From NCBI GenBank assembly GCA_900540805.1, contig UQHL01000013.1, positions 21,311 to 85,310 of the forward strand: a DNA stretch of 64,000 nucleotides, read 5' to 3'. Both the position numbers and the translations under genes were made by a program. The notes beneath the pieces are model-generated. The model was not told the DNA's origin. It saw only the letters and a list, made by a program, of their open reading frames with translations, and did no database searches. Shown here piece after piece: positions 7,662-15,505 of this stretch. The DNA comes from an uncultured Eubacteriales bacterium. Its GTDB lineage: Bacteria > Bacillota > Clostridia > Christensenellales > Borkfalkiaceae. Within the stretch, counting starts at the first letter, position 1. Every line of letters starts with the position of its first letter.

Positions 7662-9119
7662 ATGGAAAATTCCGATCGGCCCGAAAAAAGAAGAAAATAC
7701 GTCGCCATGAAAATTTTATCGGTGGCGGGAGCCGTGCTTTCGCCCCTGCTTGCGCTGGCGTTTTTGGCTTCGAGCGTCTTTTCCCTGATTGCAAATTCGT
7801 TGGGGGAGCCTGGATATTTCGATTACGGCGTACCATTGCGCGGCGTTTCCTGCGCCGCGGAGGAGCTCGCGGGCGTGGAGGAAACCCACGCGGTGAGCGT
7901 TTACGGCGCTGCGGGCGCCGAAACGGGCGTTTATCGAGGACTTCGCGCGACGGCGGAAAGCGCATACGCCGTTAAAAATACGTCCGCGTCTCCCGTCTCT
8001 GCGGAATTTTATCAGCTCTATACAGGCGAAGTTCTGCAGGAGGGGACGATTTTTTCCGACCTCGAGTTTCCCGAAGCCTCCCTTCGCGGGGAGAAACTGG
8101 CGGGCGAGAGGTATATTTATCCCGAATACGGCGCCGAGTTCGCGGCCGCGAAAGAATTTTCTTCTTCGCGGTACGAGCTGCGGGAACTGCCCTCCGAAAC
8201 GCCGCTCGAGGTATATGAAATCCTGCCCGAGCGGGGAGCCGAACCCTATTGCGTGTCGGTGGAGATTAAACGCGGGCGCGTGGAAGAGTACGTCTTTTTC
8301 GAAGGATATACGACGCTCGAAAACCTCGGAGACGGGGACTTTATTCTCGAATATCAGGTAAAGGGGCAAGGGGACGGCAAAGCGAAGCCGCTGCGCGTGT
8401 ATTATACGGGGGAAACGGAAATTCGGGTGCGGGCGTATTCCTCGGGGACGGAGACGGAAAAAGCGCTTAACGAAAGGACGTGGACGACCACCCTCCGCGC
8501 CGTGATCGGGGAGCATGCGCAGGATTTTTGCGGCGAGGGATATACCGAAAAAGAAGCGTATAATCTCACCGCATACGCGCTGGAAAACGGGGCGTACAAC
8601 CGCACCGCGTCTCTTCAGGCTCCTTATAAATACGGCGCGGCATGCGCGTTTGCCGCGTGGACGGCGGAGCTGAACGGCGGGGAGACGGCGACGCTCGAAA
8701 TCCGTTCGGGGCTTTGGACGACGAGGGAAGAAGGAACGAAAAAGACTGTTTATACGCTGGAGTATCGCGCGGGGAATATCGGCGGCGTTGCGCAAAAGAC
8801 GCTTGCGTTGCAAAGCGAATTGTTTATCGCGGAGACGTCGGGCGCGGAGCTGCTCGAAACGCTTTCCCCCGCGGAGCTTTCGGCGGGAGAAAATGTCTCC
8901 GTAAAAGACCTGCACGGGCGGGGCAGGTATGCGTTGACGGAAAATTCCGCCGGCTTTTATCTCTACGAAAAAGCGAAGATAGCGTCATTTGCGGAGAACC
9001 GTCTTTTCCGTCCGGCGGTGTTCTTTTGCCTCGCCGCGCTCTCCGTCGTCCTCTTTGTCGTCTGCGTCGTCGGGTGCGCAAAACCGTTTGAAAGGCCGAA
9101 ACGTCCCTCGGACGAATAA
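7662..9119 (+). CDS. Hypothetical two-helix membrane protein with extracytoplasmic domain
   Basis: A 485-aa protein with a basic N-terminus, a membrane helix at about residues 15-40, a 410-residue outer part and a second helix at about 455-475, followed by a short basic tail. The outer part is rich in Glu, Tyr, Thr and Gly in alternating patterns and is probably beta-sandwich; no enzyme motif is visible. GGAGGAGG precedes the ATG, 18 bases after the GDPD stop, so both are probably co-transcribed. I do not recognise the family. Confidence 0.7.
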   Translation: MENSDRPEKRRKYVAMKILSVAGAVLSPLLALAFLASSVFSLIANSLGEPGYFDYGVPLRGVSCAAEELAGVEETHAVSVYGAAGAETGVYRGLRATAESAYAVKNTSASPVSAEFYQLYTGEVLQEGTIFSDLEFPEASLRGEKLAGERYIYPEYGAEFAAAKEFSSSRYELRELPSETPLEVYEILPERGAEPYCVSVEIKRGRVEEYVFFEGYTTLENLGDGDFILEYQVKGQGDGKAKPLRVYYTGETEIRVRAYSSGTETEKALNERTWTTTLRAVIGEHAQDFCGEGYTEKEAYNLTAYALENGAYNRTASLQAPYKYGAACAFAAWTAELNGGETATLEIRSGLWTTREEGTKKTVYTLEYRAGNIGGVAQKTLALQSELFIAETSGAELLETLSPAELSAGENVSVKDLHGRGRYALTENSAGFYLYEKAKIASFAENRLFRPAVFFCLAALSVVLFVVCVVGCAKPFERPKRPSDE

Positions 9120-9148
9120 TAAAAATTTTTAAGCTTCGGAGGCAAAAA

Positions 9149-10072
9149 ATGCGTTACGAATCGGTGGCGGAAGCGGTGGGACATACGCCGCTCATACGTC
9201 TCAAAAATATCGAAAAGGAATACGCCCTGATGGCGAAGCTGTATGCGAAAGCCGAGGGCATGAATCCCGCGGGCTCGGTAAAGGACCGCGCGGCGGCGGA
9301 GATGCTCGCCGAGGCGGAGCGGAGCGGGCGGCTGAACGCGGACACGCTTTTGATCGAGCCGACCAGCGGCAACACGGGGATAGGGCTTGCGGCGCTTTGT
9401 GCGGCCAAGGGGTATCGGCTGACGATCGTCATGCCCGACACGATGAGCGCGGAACGCCGTCAGTTGATTGCGGCGTTCGGGGCGGAGCTGGTTTTGACGG
9501 AGGGCAAACGGGGCATGGCGGGCGCCATAGAACGGGCGGAGAAGCTACACGCGGAGACGGAAAACAGCCTTATCGCGGGGCAGTTTGTCAATCCCGCCAA
9601 TCCTTTGGCGCACTATAAAACCACGGGTCCGGAAATCTGGACGGACACGGACGGCGAAGCGGATATTTTCGTCGCGGGGGTAGGCACGGGCGGTACGGTG
9701 ACGGGGGTAGGCAGGTATCTTAAGGAGAAAAAGCCGTCGGTGAAAATCGTCGCCGTCGAACCCGCCTCCTCTCCCGTATTGGAGGGCGGCGCGGCCGGCC
9801 CGCATAAAATACAGGGGATCGGCGCGGGCTTCGTCCCCGAAAACTTCGCTTCCGACGTCTGCGACGAGATCGTTTCCGTGACGGACGACGAAGCGTATGC
9901 GTTCGCGCGCCTGCTGGCGCAAAGAGAGGGGCTGCTCGCGGGGATATCCTCGGGCGCGGCGCTGGCGGCGGCGGTGAAAGAGGCGAAAAGGCAGGAAAAC
10001 GCGGGAAAGACGGTGGTGGCGCTGCTGCCCGATACGGGCGACAGATACCTCTCCTGCGGGGTGTTCGCATAA
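9149..10072 (+). CDS. cysK: Cysteine synthase A
   Basis: A 307-aa PLP enzyme that makes L-cysteine from O-acetylserine and sulfide. The PLP lysine is K45 in NPAGSVKDRAA. The substrate loop EPTSGNTGIGLA lies near 70-81, and the phosphate-binding GVGTGGTVTGVG near 175-186. The C-terminal LLPDTGDRYLS matches the family end, and length is normal. GGAGG lies seven bases before ATG 9149. It is the last gene of the 6924-10072 run. Cystathionine beta-synthase-like paralogues share the fold, but the short length and absence of CBS domains favour cysK. Confidence 0.93.
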   Translation: MRYESVAEAVGHTPLIRLKNIEKEYALMAKLYAKAEGMNPAGSVKDRAAAEMLAEAERSGRLNADTLLIEPTSGNTGIGLAALCAAKGYRLTIVMPDTMSAERRQLIAAFGAELVLTEGKRGMAGAIERAEKLHAETENSLIAGQFVNPANPLAHYKTTGPEIWTDTDGEADIFVAGVGTGGTVTGVGRYLKEKKPSVKIVAVEPASSPVLEGGAAGPHKIQGIGAGFVPENFASDVCDEIVSVTDDEAYAFARLLAQREGLLAGISSGAALAAAVKEAKRQENAGKTVVALLPDTGDRYLSCGVFA

Positions 10073-10118
10073 ACCGTCCGCGTCTGCGGGAAAAAATAAG
10101 AAACCGTATATGTTTCCC

Positions 10119-10147
10119 TTGCTTTTTTTCGGGAAATCGGATATAAT
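10119..10147 (+). promoter_or_regulatory. Promoter of fba, with a leader hairpin
   Basis: TTGCTT (10119-10124), 17-bp spacer, TATAAT (10142-10147). A 7-bp hairpin (GTCCCCG 10174-10180 with CGGGGAC 10185-10191, loop TCCG) sits in the leader upstream of the GGAGG at 10214. Confidence 0.7.
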
Positions 10148-10225
10148 ATAACCGTATGAAAACAAGGGCGCCCGTCCCCGTCCGCGGGGACAGGCACTCG
10201 AAACGATATTTTTGGAGGATTGTTT

Positions 10226-11161
10226 ATGCCTTTAGTCAACAGTACCGAAATGTTTAAGAAAGCGTACGCGGGCGGCTATGCCATCGGCGCGTTCAACGTC
10301 AACAACATGGAAATGATTCAGGCGATCGTGGAGGCGGCGGACGAATGTAAGTCCCCCGTTATTCTTCAGGTTTCCGCGGGCGCGAGAAAGTACGCCAACC
10401 CCGTCTATCTTCGCCACCTCGTGCAGGCCGCTGTGGAAACGACAAATATTCCCATCGTCATGCACCTCGACCACGGCGCCGATTTCGAAATCTGCAAGGC
10501 GTCCATCGACGGCGGATTTACCTCCGTAATGATCGACGCTTCTTCCAAGCCCTGGGAGGAAAATATCGCCCTGACGAAAAAAGTCGTCGAGTACGCGCAC
10601 GAACGCGGCGTAGTCGTCGAGGCCGAGCTCGGCAAGCTGGCGGGCGTGGAGGACGACGTAAAGGTGGAAGCGCAGGACGCGCTGTTTACCTCTCCCGACG
10701 AAGTGGAGGAGTTTACCTCCCGCACGGGAATCGACTCCCTTGCAATCGCCATCGGCACTTCCCACGGCGCATATAAATTCAAGCCCGGCCAGGACCCCAA
10801 GCTCCGTCTCGACATTCTGGAGGAGATCGGTAAGCGTCTGCCCGGCTTCCCCATCGTTTTGCACGGCGCGTCCTCGGTGCCGCAGGATAAGGTGGCGATC
10901 GTCAATCAGTTCGGCGGTCACATGCCCGACGCGATCGGTATTCCCGAATCCGAGCTTCAGAAGGCCGCGAAAATGGCGGTGTGCAAGATCAATATCGACT
11001 CCGACCTGCGTGTCTCCTTTACGGCGGCGATCCGCAAGCATTTTGCCGAGCATCCCGATCATTTCGATCCCCGTCAGTATCTCGGCGACGCCCGCGCGAT
11101 GATGAAGGAAATGGTAAAACACAAGATCGTCAACGTTTTGGGCAGCGCGAACAAGGCGTAA
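10226..11161 (+). CDS. fba: Class II fructose-1,6-bisphosphate aldolase
   Basis: A 311-aa zinc aldolase that cleaves fructose-1,6-bisphosphate in glycolysis. The class II signatures are present: a zinc-ligand segment HLDHGADFEICKASIDGG near residue 80, EAELGKLAGVEDDV near 133, and GTSHGAYKF and LHGASSVP further on. ATG 10226 is preferred because GGAGG lies 7-8 bases upstream; the TTG at 10220 would have no spacing. It has its own promoter and is near gapA (11775), another glycolytic gene. The DxxS-type insert distinguishing tagatose aldolases was not examined, but sequence pattern favours fructose-bisphosphate aldolase. Confidence 0.94.
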   Translation: MPLVNSTEMFKKAYAGGYAIGAFNVNNMEMIQAIVEAADECKSPVILQVSAGARKYANPVYLRHLVQAAVETTNIPIVMHLDHGADFEICKASIDGGFTSVMIDASSKPWEENIALTKKVVEYAHERGVVVEAELGKLAGVEDDVKVEAQDALFTSPDEVEEFTSRTGIDSLAIAIGTSHGAYKFKPGQDPKLRLDILEEIGKRLPGFPIVLHGASSVPQDKVAIVNQFGGHMPDAIGIPESELQKAAKMAVCKINIDSDLRVSFTAAIRKHFAEHPDHFDPRQYLGDARAMMKEMVKHKIVNVLGSANKA

Positions 11162-11179
11162 CTTTTAAGGGGGAAAATA

Positions 11180-11647
11180 ATGAGAAAAGGGCTTTGCGTT
11201 TTGGCCGCGTTGGCATCTTCTTTTGTGTTTGCGGCTGCGGGCTGTGCTTCGTCCGAAGCGGCGAAAGGTTCGCTGGGATTGTCTTACGGAAGGGAGTATA
11301 TTTACCGAATGTCGAACTCCGACGTCGAGGAGACGACGACCGTCGTTTTTGAAAAAGACGGAACGGGACGTTACCAAAGAAAAAACAGAACTAACGACTA
11401 TACCGTAACGTTCAAATATTTGTACTACCCCGAGGAGAATACCGCGTTTTGTTTTTACGATTCTGTGGAATTTGGAGAAACCCAAAGCCAAGGGAACAAA
11501 ATCACATCGGATTGGCAGGTGAGCTTTCTCTGTACGAAAGAATTATTGCTTTCTTCGGAAAAGGGATATTCGGAAGATAGATATTACATTTGCGAGGATT
11601 ATCTTCCCAACCTTCCCAACTATGGACAAAAACCGAGCGAAGCATAA
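11180..11647 (+). CDS. Small lipoprotein of unknown function
   Basis: A 155-aa protein with a lipoprotein signal: basic MRKG start, hydrophobic core and AAAGC lipobox with the acylated Cys near residue 22. The mature part is 130 residues, mixed charge, rich in Tyr and Thr, predicted beta. AAGGGGG precedes the ATG, 18 nt after fba, so it may be read through from the fba promoter. No family is recognised. Confidence 0.75.
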
Positions 11648-11683
11648 GAAATCGATAAATTTTTTCCGAGAGGGCAAATCTGT

Positions 11684-11712
11684 TTGACGAATTTCCCGAA
11701 GTATGGTAAAAT
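11684..11712 (+). promoter_or_regulatory. Promoter of gapA
   Basis: TTGACG (11684-11689), 17-bp spacer, TAAAAT (11707-11712), about 60 bases upstream of the gene. Confidence 0.75.
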
Positions 11713-11774
11713 ACTACCGACAGTAAAACGTGTCTCAAAATCATAATCAATATATCATTGGAGGATTTTCTATT

Positions 11775-12794
11775 ATGGCAAATGTAAGAGTTGCGATCAA
11801 CGGCTTCGGCCGTATCGGCCGTCTCGCTTTCAGACAGATGTTCGGGGCCGAAGGCTACGAAATCGTCGCGATCAACGACCTCACCAGCCCCAAAATGCTG
11901 GCGCACCTTCTGAAGTACGATTCCGCCCAGGGCAGATACGCCCTCGCCGATACGGTTTCCGCCGACGACGAAGCGGGTACGATCACCGTCAACGGCAAAA
12001 CCATCAAAATTTATGCGGAGAAAGACGCCGCAAATTGCCCTTGGGGCGAACTGAAAGTAGATGTCGTGCTCGAATGCACGGGCTTCTACACGTCCAAAGC
12101 GAAATCCGAAGCGCACATCAAAGCAGGCGCTAAGAAAGTCGTCATTTCCGCTCCCGCGGGCAACGACCTTCCCACCGTCGTTTACAGCGTAAACGAAAAG
12201 ACTCTTAAAGCCGACGATACGATTATCTCCGCGGCTTCCTGCACCACCAACTGCCTTGCGCCCATGGCCAACACCCTCAACAAACTTGCGAAAATCAAGA
12301 AGGGCTATATGACCACGATCCACGCTTACACGGGCGATCAGATGGTTCTCGACGGGCCTCACCGCAAGGGCGATTTGCGCCGCGCGCGTGCCGCTGCGGT
12401 CAACGTCGTCCCCAACTCCACGGGCGCGGCGAAAGCGATCGGCCTCGTTATCCCCGAGCTTAACGGCGTCCTCGACGGCTGCGCGCAGCGCGTTCCCGTT
12501 CCCACGGGCTCCCTTACCCAGCTTATCGCGGTTTGCGAAGGCGAAGTTGATGCGGCTACCGTCAACGCGGCGATGAAAGCGGCTGCTTCCGCTTCCTTCG
12601 GCTACACCGAAGAAGAAATCGTTTCTTCCGACGTCATCGGCATCACCTACGGTTCGCTGTTCGACGCTACGCAGACGAAGTGCATGCCCATGGGCGACGG
12701 CACCACGCTTGTGAAAGTCGTTTCCTGGTATGACAACGAAAACTCCTACACCAGCCAGATGGTCAGGACGATCAAATATTTCGCCGAGCTGTAA
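11775..12794 (+). CDS. gapA: Glyceraldehyde-3-phosphate dehydrogenase
   Basis: A 339-aa NAD-dependent glycolytic enzyme. The N-terminal Rossmann motif is INGFGRIGR. The catalytic Cys lies in SAASCTTNCLAP near residue 155 and the partner His in TTIHAYTGDQ. NSTGAAKAIG, PVPTGS and the C-terminal SWYDNENSYTSQMVRT are all present. ATG 11775 has GGAGGAT about eight bases upstream and gives the standard family N-terminus; the upstream in-frame TTG at 11730 would add non-homologous residues. Codons are strongly biased to C-ending ones, as expected for a highly expressed gene. Confidence 0.96.
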   Translation: MANVRVAINGFGRIGRLAFRQMFGAEGYEIVAINDLTSPKMLAHLLKYDSAQGRYALADTVSADDEAGTITVNGKTIKIYAEKDAANCPWGELKVDVVLECTGFYTSKAKSEAHIKAGAKKVVISAPAGNDLPTVVYSVNEKTLKADDTIISAASCTTNCLAPMANTLNKLAKIKKGYMTTIHAYTGDQMVLDGPHRKGDLRRARAAAVNVVPNSTGAAKAIGLVIPELNGVLDGCAQRVPVPTGSLTQLIAVCEGEVDAATVNAAMKAAASASFGYTEEEIVSSDVIGITYGSLFDATQTKCMPMGDGTTLVKVVSWYDNENSYTSQMVRTIKYFAEL

Positions 12795-12811
12795 TCGGTT
12801 GGCGGTTGACA

Positions 12812-12850
12812 AGAAAAAGGCCTCTCTCGAAAAAGAGAGGTCTTTTTGTT
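12812..12850. terminator. Bidirectional terminator between gapA and the minus-strand small gene
   Basis: CCTCTCT (12821-12827) pairs with AGAGAGG (12834-12840). The plus strand continues into TCTTTTTG and the minus strand into a T-run complementary to AAAAA at 12814-12818, so it serves both convergent genes. Confidence 0.85.
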
Positions 12851-13137
12851 TAATCGTCGTCGGAAAATTCCGCCTGCATGCCGAACACTTCGAAGCAGAG
12901 GAGAATCCCGAAGCGCACGCCGATTTTGAAACGGTCGTTTTGTTCCGCGTCGAACAGATCCCAATGGGCGGATAAAAGTTGTTCGAGCTTTTTCTTTTTT
13001 TCGTCGTCGAGACAGCCTTTTATTTCCTTTTCCAATTCCGCGACCTTGCTTACGTACTTTTGGGCGGCGGGGGAAGCCCTTTCCAGAGAGGGAAGGAAGG
13101 ATTCTTCTAAAAGTTCGTCCAATACCGAAAGTTTCAT
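12850..13137 (-). CDS. Small acidic/helical hypothetical protein (DUF6809-like)
   Basis: A 95-aa protein made of amphipathic helices, with KVAELEKEIKGCLDDEKKKKLEQLL in the centre and an acidic end. The pattern of a short N-terminal LxxLxEE motif, a central coiled coil, then an (F/I)xxGxRxGxxLxxE-type segment (FKIGVRFGILLCFEVF) resembles the DUF6809 family of short clostridial and phage-linked proteins; this is from memory and not searched. It is divergent from an XRE regulator, and the shared intergenic region has several operators, so the HTH protein probably controls it. Confidence 0.65.
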   Translation of the reverse strand: MKLSVLDELLEESFLPSLERASPAAQKYVSKVAELEKEIKGCLDDEKKKKLEQLLSAHWDLFDAEQNDRFKIGVRFGILLCFEVFGMQAEFSDDD

Positions 13138-13163
13138 AAATTTTTCTCCTTTAAGTCATTTCT

Positions 13164-13217
13164 GGGTTGAATATATTATAACAACCCAATTTTGAATTGT
13201 CAAGTCATTTTTGACTT
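13164..13217. promoter_or_regulatory. Divergent promoter region with two inverted repeats
   Basis: On the minus strand TTGACA (13198-13203) and TATAAT (13175-13180) are 17 bp apart and drive the gene at 12850-13137. GGGTTG (13164-13169) and CAACCC (13182-13187) flank its -10 box; AAGTCA (13202-13207) and TGACTT (13212-13217) flank the upstream edge of its -35 box. These are likely operators of the adjacent HTH protein. A TATAAT (13226-13231) for the plus gene lacks a well-spaced -35. Confidence 0.7.
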
Positions 13218-13240
13218 AAATATGATATAATTTTAATATC

Positions 13241-13444
13241 ATGGAAAAATTCGGCGCTATCTTAAAAGAACTGAGAGAAGAAAAAAATCTTTCTCAATTA
13301 CAACTGTCGCGTTTGGTGGATATCTCCCAATCTTCTATTGCAAGATACGAGCTTAATCAAGCAGAACCGCGCTTATCGGATATAAGAAAATTGGCAATAT
13401 TTTTCGGGGTTACGGCGGACTATCTTGTGGGCATGGAAGAATAA
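13241..13444 (+). CDS. XRE-family helix-turn-helix regulator
   Basis: A 67-aa single-domain regulator. The HTH is LSQLQLSRLVDISQSSIARYE, followed by NQAEPRLSDIRKLAIFFGVTADYLVG, the standard XRE end. It should bind the inverted repeats in the upstream divergent region and autoregulate. The frame continues after its TAA: codons 13445-13516 join directly to the next HTH frame, so this may be the first half of a two-HTH protein interrupted by a stop. Confidence 0.8.
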   Translation: MEKFGAILKELREEKNLSQLQLSRLVDISQSSIARYELNQAEPRLSDIRKLAIFFGVTADYLVGMEE

Positions 13445-13516
13445 ACGGACAAATTTGGGCGAATAAAACTTTCAAAATTTTCGGAAAATTTAAGGCAAGC
13501 GTTACAGGGGAGCCAT

Positions 13517-13708
13517 ATGGCGCAAAGCGAACTTGCTTTGAAATTACAGACTACGCAACAGACGGTCAGCCGATGGCTGAAGGGAATCAACGAGCCTGAC
13601 TTAGATACGTTATTGAAAATATGTTTATATCTCAATGAAACGCCTAATTCACTGTTGGGTTATGACGAAATCCCGAAGGAAATTTTCGAAGAATACAAAA
13701 ACAAATAA
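13517..13708 (+). CDS. Second HTH frame, possibly the 3' half of an interrupted gene
   Basis: From ATG 13517 this encodes 63 aa including QSELALKLQTTQQTVSRWLK and a family-like tail LLGYDE. The HTH domain actually begins further upstream in the same frame (KLSKFSENLRQALQGSHMAQ at about 13463-13525) without a standard start codon. The frame is continuous with the preceding gene across one TAA at 13442-13444. Either this is a separate gene with an incomplete first helix, or both frames were one gene of about 155 codons. No clear AGGAGG precedes 13517; AGGGGAG lies at about 13505. Confidence 0.55.
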   Translation: MAQSELALKLQTTQQTVSRWLKGINEPDLDTLLKICLYLNETPNSLLGYDEIPKEIFEEYKNK

Positions 13709-13727
13709 AAAAGTTGGCGCACGGGGC

Positions 13728-13755
13728 TTGACAAAAGTCGGCTTCGTGGTATAAT
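13728..13755 (+). promoter_or_regulatory. Orphan promoter facing the 3' end of glyS
   Basis: TTGACA (13728-13733), 16-bp spacer, TATAAT (13750-13755). No credible gene follows on this strand, only an 11-codon frame near 13818. The transcript would pass through the hairpin at 13777-13812 and run antisense to glyS. Confidence 0.55.
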
Positions 13756-13767
13756 ATCCCCGACGGG

Positions 13768-13812
13768 AAAAAACGATAGTCCCCCCGAAGCCTTGCGGCC
13801 TCGAGGGGACTA
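13768..13812 (-). terminator. Probable glyS terminator (long hairpin)
   Basis: TAGTCCCC (13777-13784) pairs with GGGGACTA (13805-13812) and CGAAGCC (13786-13792) with GGCCTCG (13797-13803), loop TTGC. On the minus strand the stem is followed by a T6 run (AAAAAA on plus, about 13768-13773). It lies 170 nt past the glyS stop; the intervening 13813-13983 is AT-rich with no gene. Confidence 0.65.
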
Positions 13813-13983
13813 CCTATATGATAAGGGGGAAAATGATGAGCTTTTTCACATAAATCTTTTGAAGAACAGCTTCATTTGATTTACAAGCATATTCTACTAT
13901 ATTTCGACAAAAAAGTAAATCATATTTTCTGACTTTTTCAAAAATCTTTTTTTCTTAAAATTTCTAACATTTTTTGAAAGGTT

Positions 13984-15384
13984 CTAAAATTCGATTTTTT
14001 CTTCCACATACTTAATCGCGTCCTCGACGGAAACGCGGATCTGCTCCATGCTGTCGCGGTCGCGCACGGTAACGGTGCCGTCCTCCAGCGTCTGGAAATC
14101 CACCGTCACGCAATAGGGGGTGCCGATTTCGTCCTGACGGCGGTAGCGTTTGCCGATGGAACCCGTCAGATCGTACGTGGCCGAAAACTTTTTCCGCATC
14201 AGCGCGTAAATTTCGTCCGCCTTTTCGGACAGATTTTTTTGCAGGGGCAGAACCGCGCATTTATAGGGCGCAAGCGCGGGATGCAGGCGCAAAACCGTGC
14301 GCACGTCGTTCTTTTCGGCATCCACCACTTCCTCGTCGTAGGCGTCCGTCAGAAATGCCAGCACCACGCGGTCGGCGCCGAGAGACGGCTCGACGACGTA
14401 CGGGACGTACGTTTCCCCCGTTACGGGGTCGGTGTAGCTGATGGGCTTGCCGCATTCCTTCGCGTGCTGGGACAGGTCGTAATCCGTTCGGTCGGCGACG
14501 CCCCAAAGCTCGCCCCAGCCGAAGGCGAAATTGTATTCGAAATCGGTGGTCGCCTTGGAATAGAAGCACAGCTCCTCGGGGGAATGGTCGCGCAGATGCA
14601 GGTTTTCCTCTTTCATACCGAGGGACAACAGCCAATCGCGGCAGAAGTTTTTCCAATAGGCAAACCACTCGAGGTCGGTGCCCGGCTTGCAGAAAAACTC
14701 CAGCTCCATCTGTTCGAACTCGCGGGTGCGGAAGGTGAAGTTGCCCGGGGTGATTTCGTTGCGGAAAGATTTTCCGATTTGCCCGATCCCGAAGGGAACG
14801 CGCAGGCGGGACGAACGCTGGACGTTTTGGAAATTGACGAAAATGCCCTGCGCCGTCTCGGGACGGAGATACACCGTGTTGGCGGAGTCCTCCGTGACGC
14901 CCTGGAAAGTTTTGAACATGAGGTTGAATTTCCGTATAGAAGTAAAGTCGGAGTTGCCGCAGACGGGGCAGGGGACTTTATGCTCGACGATAAACGCCTC
15001 CAGCGCGTCGTTGTCCATGCCCTCGACGCCGACGGAAAGCTTATGCTTTTCGGCGTATTTTTCAACGAGATCGTCCGCGCGGTGGCGGGCCTTGCAGGCT
15101 TTGCAATCCATGAGGGGATCGGAGAAGCCGCCGAGGTGGCCCGACGCTTTCCAGGTGCGGGTGTTCATGAGAATGGCGCAGTCCACGCCCGTGTTGTAGG
15201 GATTTTCCTGCACAAACTTTTTCCACCACGCCTTTTTGACGTTGTTTTTCAGCTCCACGCCCAAAGGGCCGTAATCCCATGTATTGGCGAGACCGCCGTA
15301 AATTTCGCTGCCCGGAAAGATAAAGCCCCTGTTTTTGCAAAGGGAAACAAGTTTTTCCATCGTCACCGCTCTTTTTTCTGCCAT
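13984..15384 (-). CDS. glyS: Glycyl-tRNA synthetase, dimeric class II type
   Basis: A 466-aa enzyme charging tRNA-Gly, of the single-chain alpha2 type. The N-terminus reads LVSLCKNRGFIFPGSEIYGG, then the class II motif 1 region, a zinc-like CKACKARHRADD segment, motif 2 with FRNEITPGNFTFRTREFEQMELEFF, and motif 3 with EPSLGADRVVLAFL; the anticodon-binding domain is at the C-terminus. I chose ATG 15384 because AGGAG lies eight bases upstream; the longer frame from 15465 would start within the promoter. Only a short leader is present, so no T-box riboswitch fits. Confidence 0.95.
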   Translation of the reverse strand: MAEKRAVTMEKLVSLCKNRGFIFPGSEIYGGLANTWDYGPLGVELKNNVKKAWWKKFVQENPYNTGVDCAILMNTRTWKASGHLGGFSDPLMDCKACKARHRADDLVEKYAEKHKLSVGVEGMDNDALEAFIVEHKVPCPVCGNSDFTSIRKFNLMFKTFQGVTEDSANTVYLRPETAQGIFVNFQNVQRSSRLRVPFGIGQIGKSFRNEITPGNFTFRTREFEQMELEFFCKPGTDLEWFAYWKNFCRDWLLSLGMKEENLHLRDHSPEELCFYSKATTDFEYNFAFGWGELWGVADRTDYDLSQHAKECGKPISYTDPVTGETYVPYVVEPSLGADRVVLAFLTDAYDEEVVDAEKNDVRTVLRLHPALAPYKCAVLPLQKNLSEKADEIYALMRKKFSATYDLTGSIGKRYRRQDEIGTPYCVTVDFQTLEDGTVTVRDRDSMEQIRVSVEDAIKYVEEKIEF

Positions 15385-15435
15385 GATCCTTCTCCTGTAT
15401 AAGGCCGCGTCTTGCGCTTTCGGCCCGTTTCTATT

Positions 15436-15465
15436 ATTATACAATGTTTCGGCGCGGCAAGTCAA
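15436..15465 (-). promoter_or_regulatory. Promoter of glyS
   Basis: On the minus strand TTGACT (15460-15465) and TATAAT (15436-15441) are 18 bp apart; transcription starts about 45 nt before ATG 15384. Confidence 0.7.
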
Positions 15466-15505
15466 TCGCTTGCGGCGGCGTAAAGCGGACTTTTCGGAAC
15501 TTTTT

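Noticed and set aside
13818..13853. 11-codon frame after the orphan promoter
   Set aside because: Too short and without conservation evidence; the hairpin before it is better explained as the glyS terminator.
15385..15465. T-box riboswitch upstream of glyS
   Set aside because: The predicted leader is under 60 nt and lacks the T-box sequence and antiterminator.
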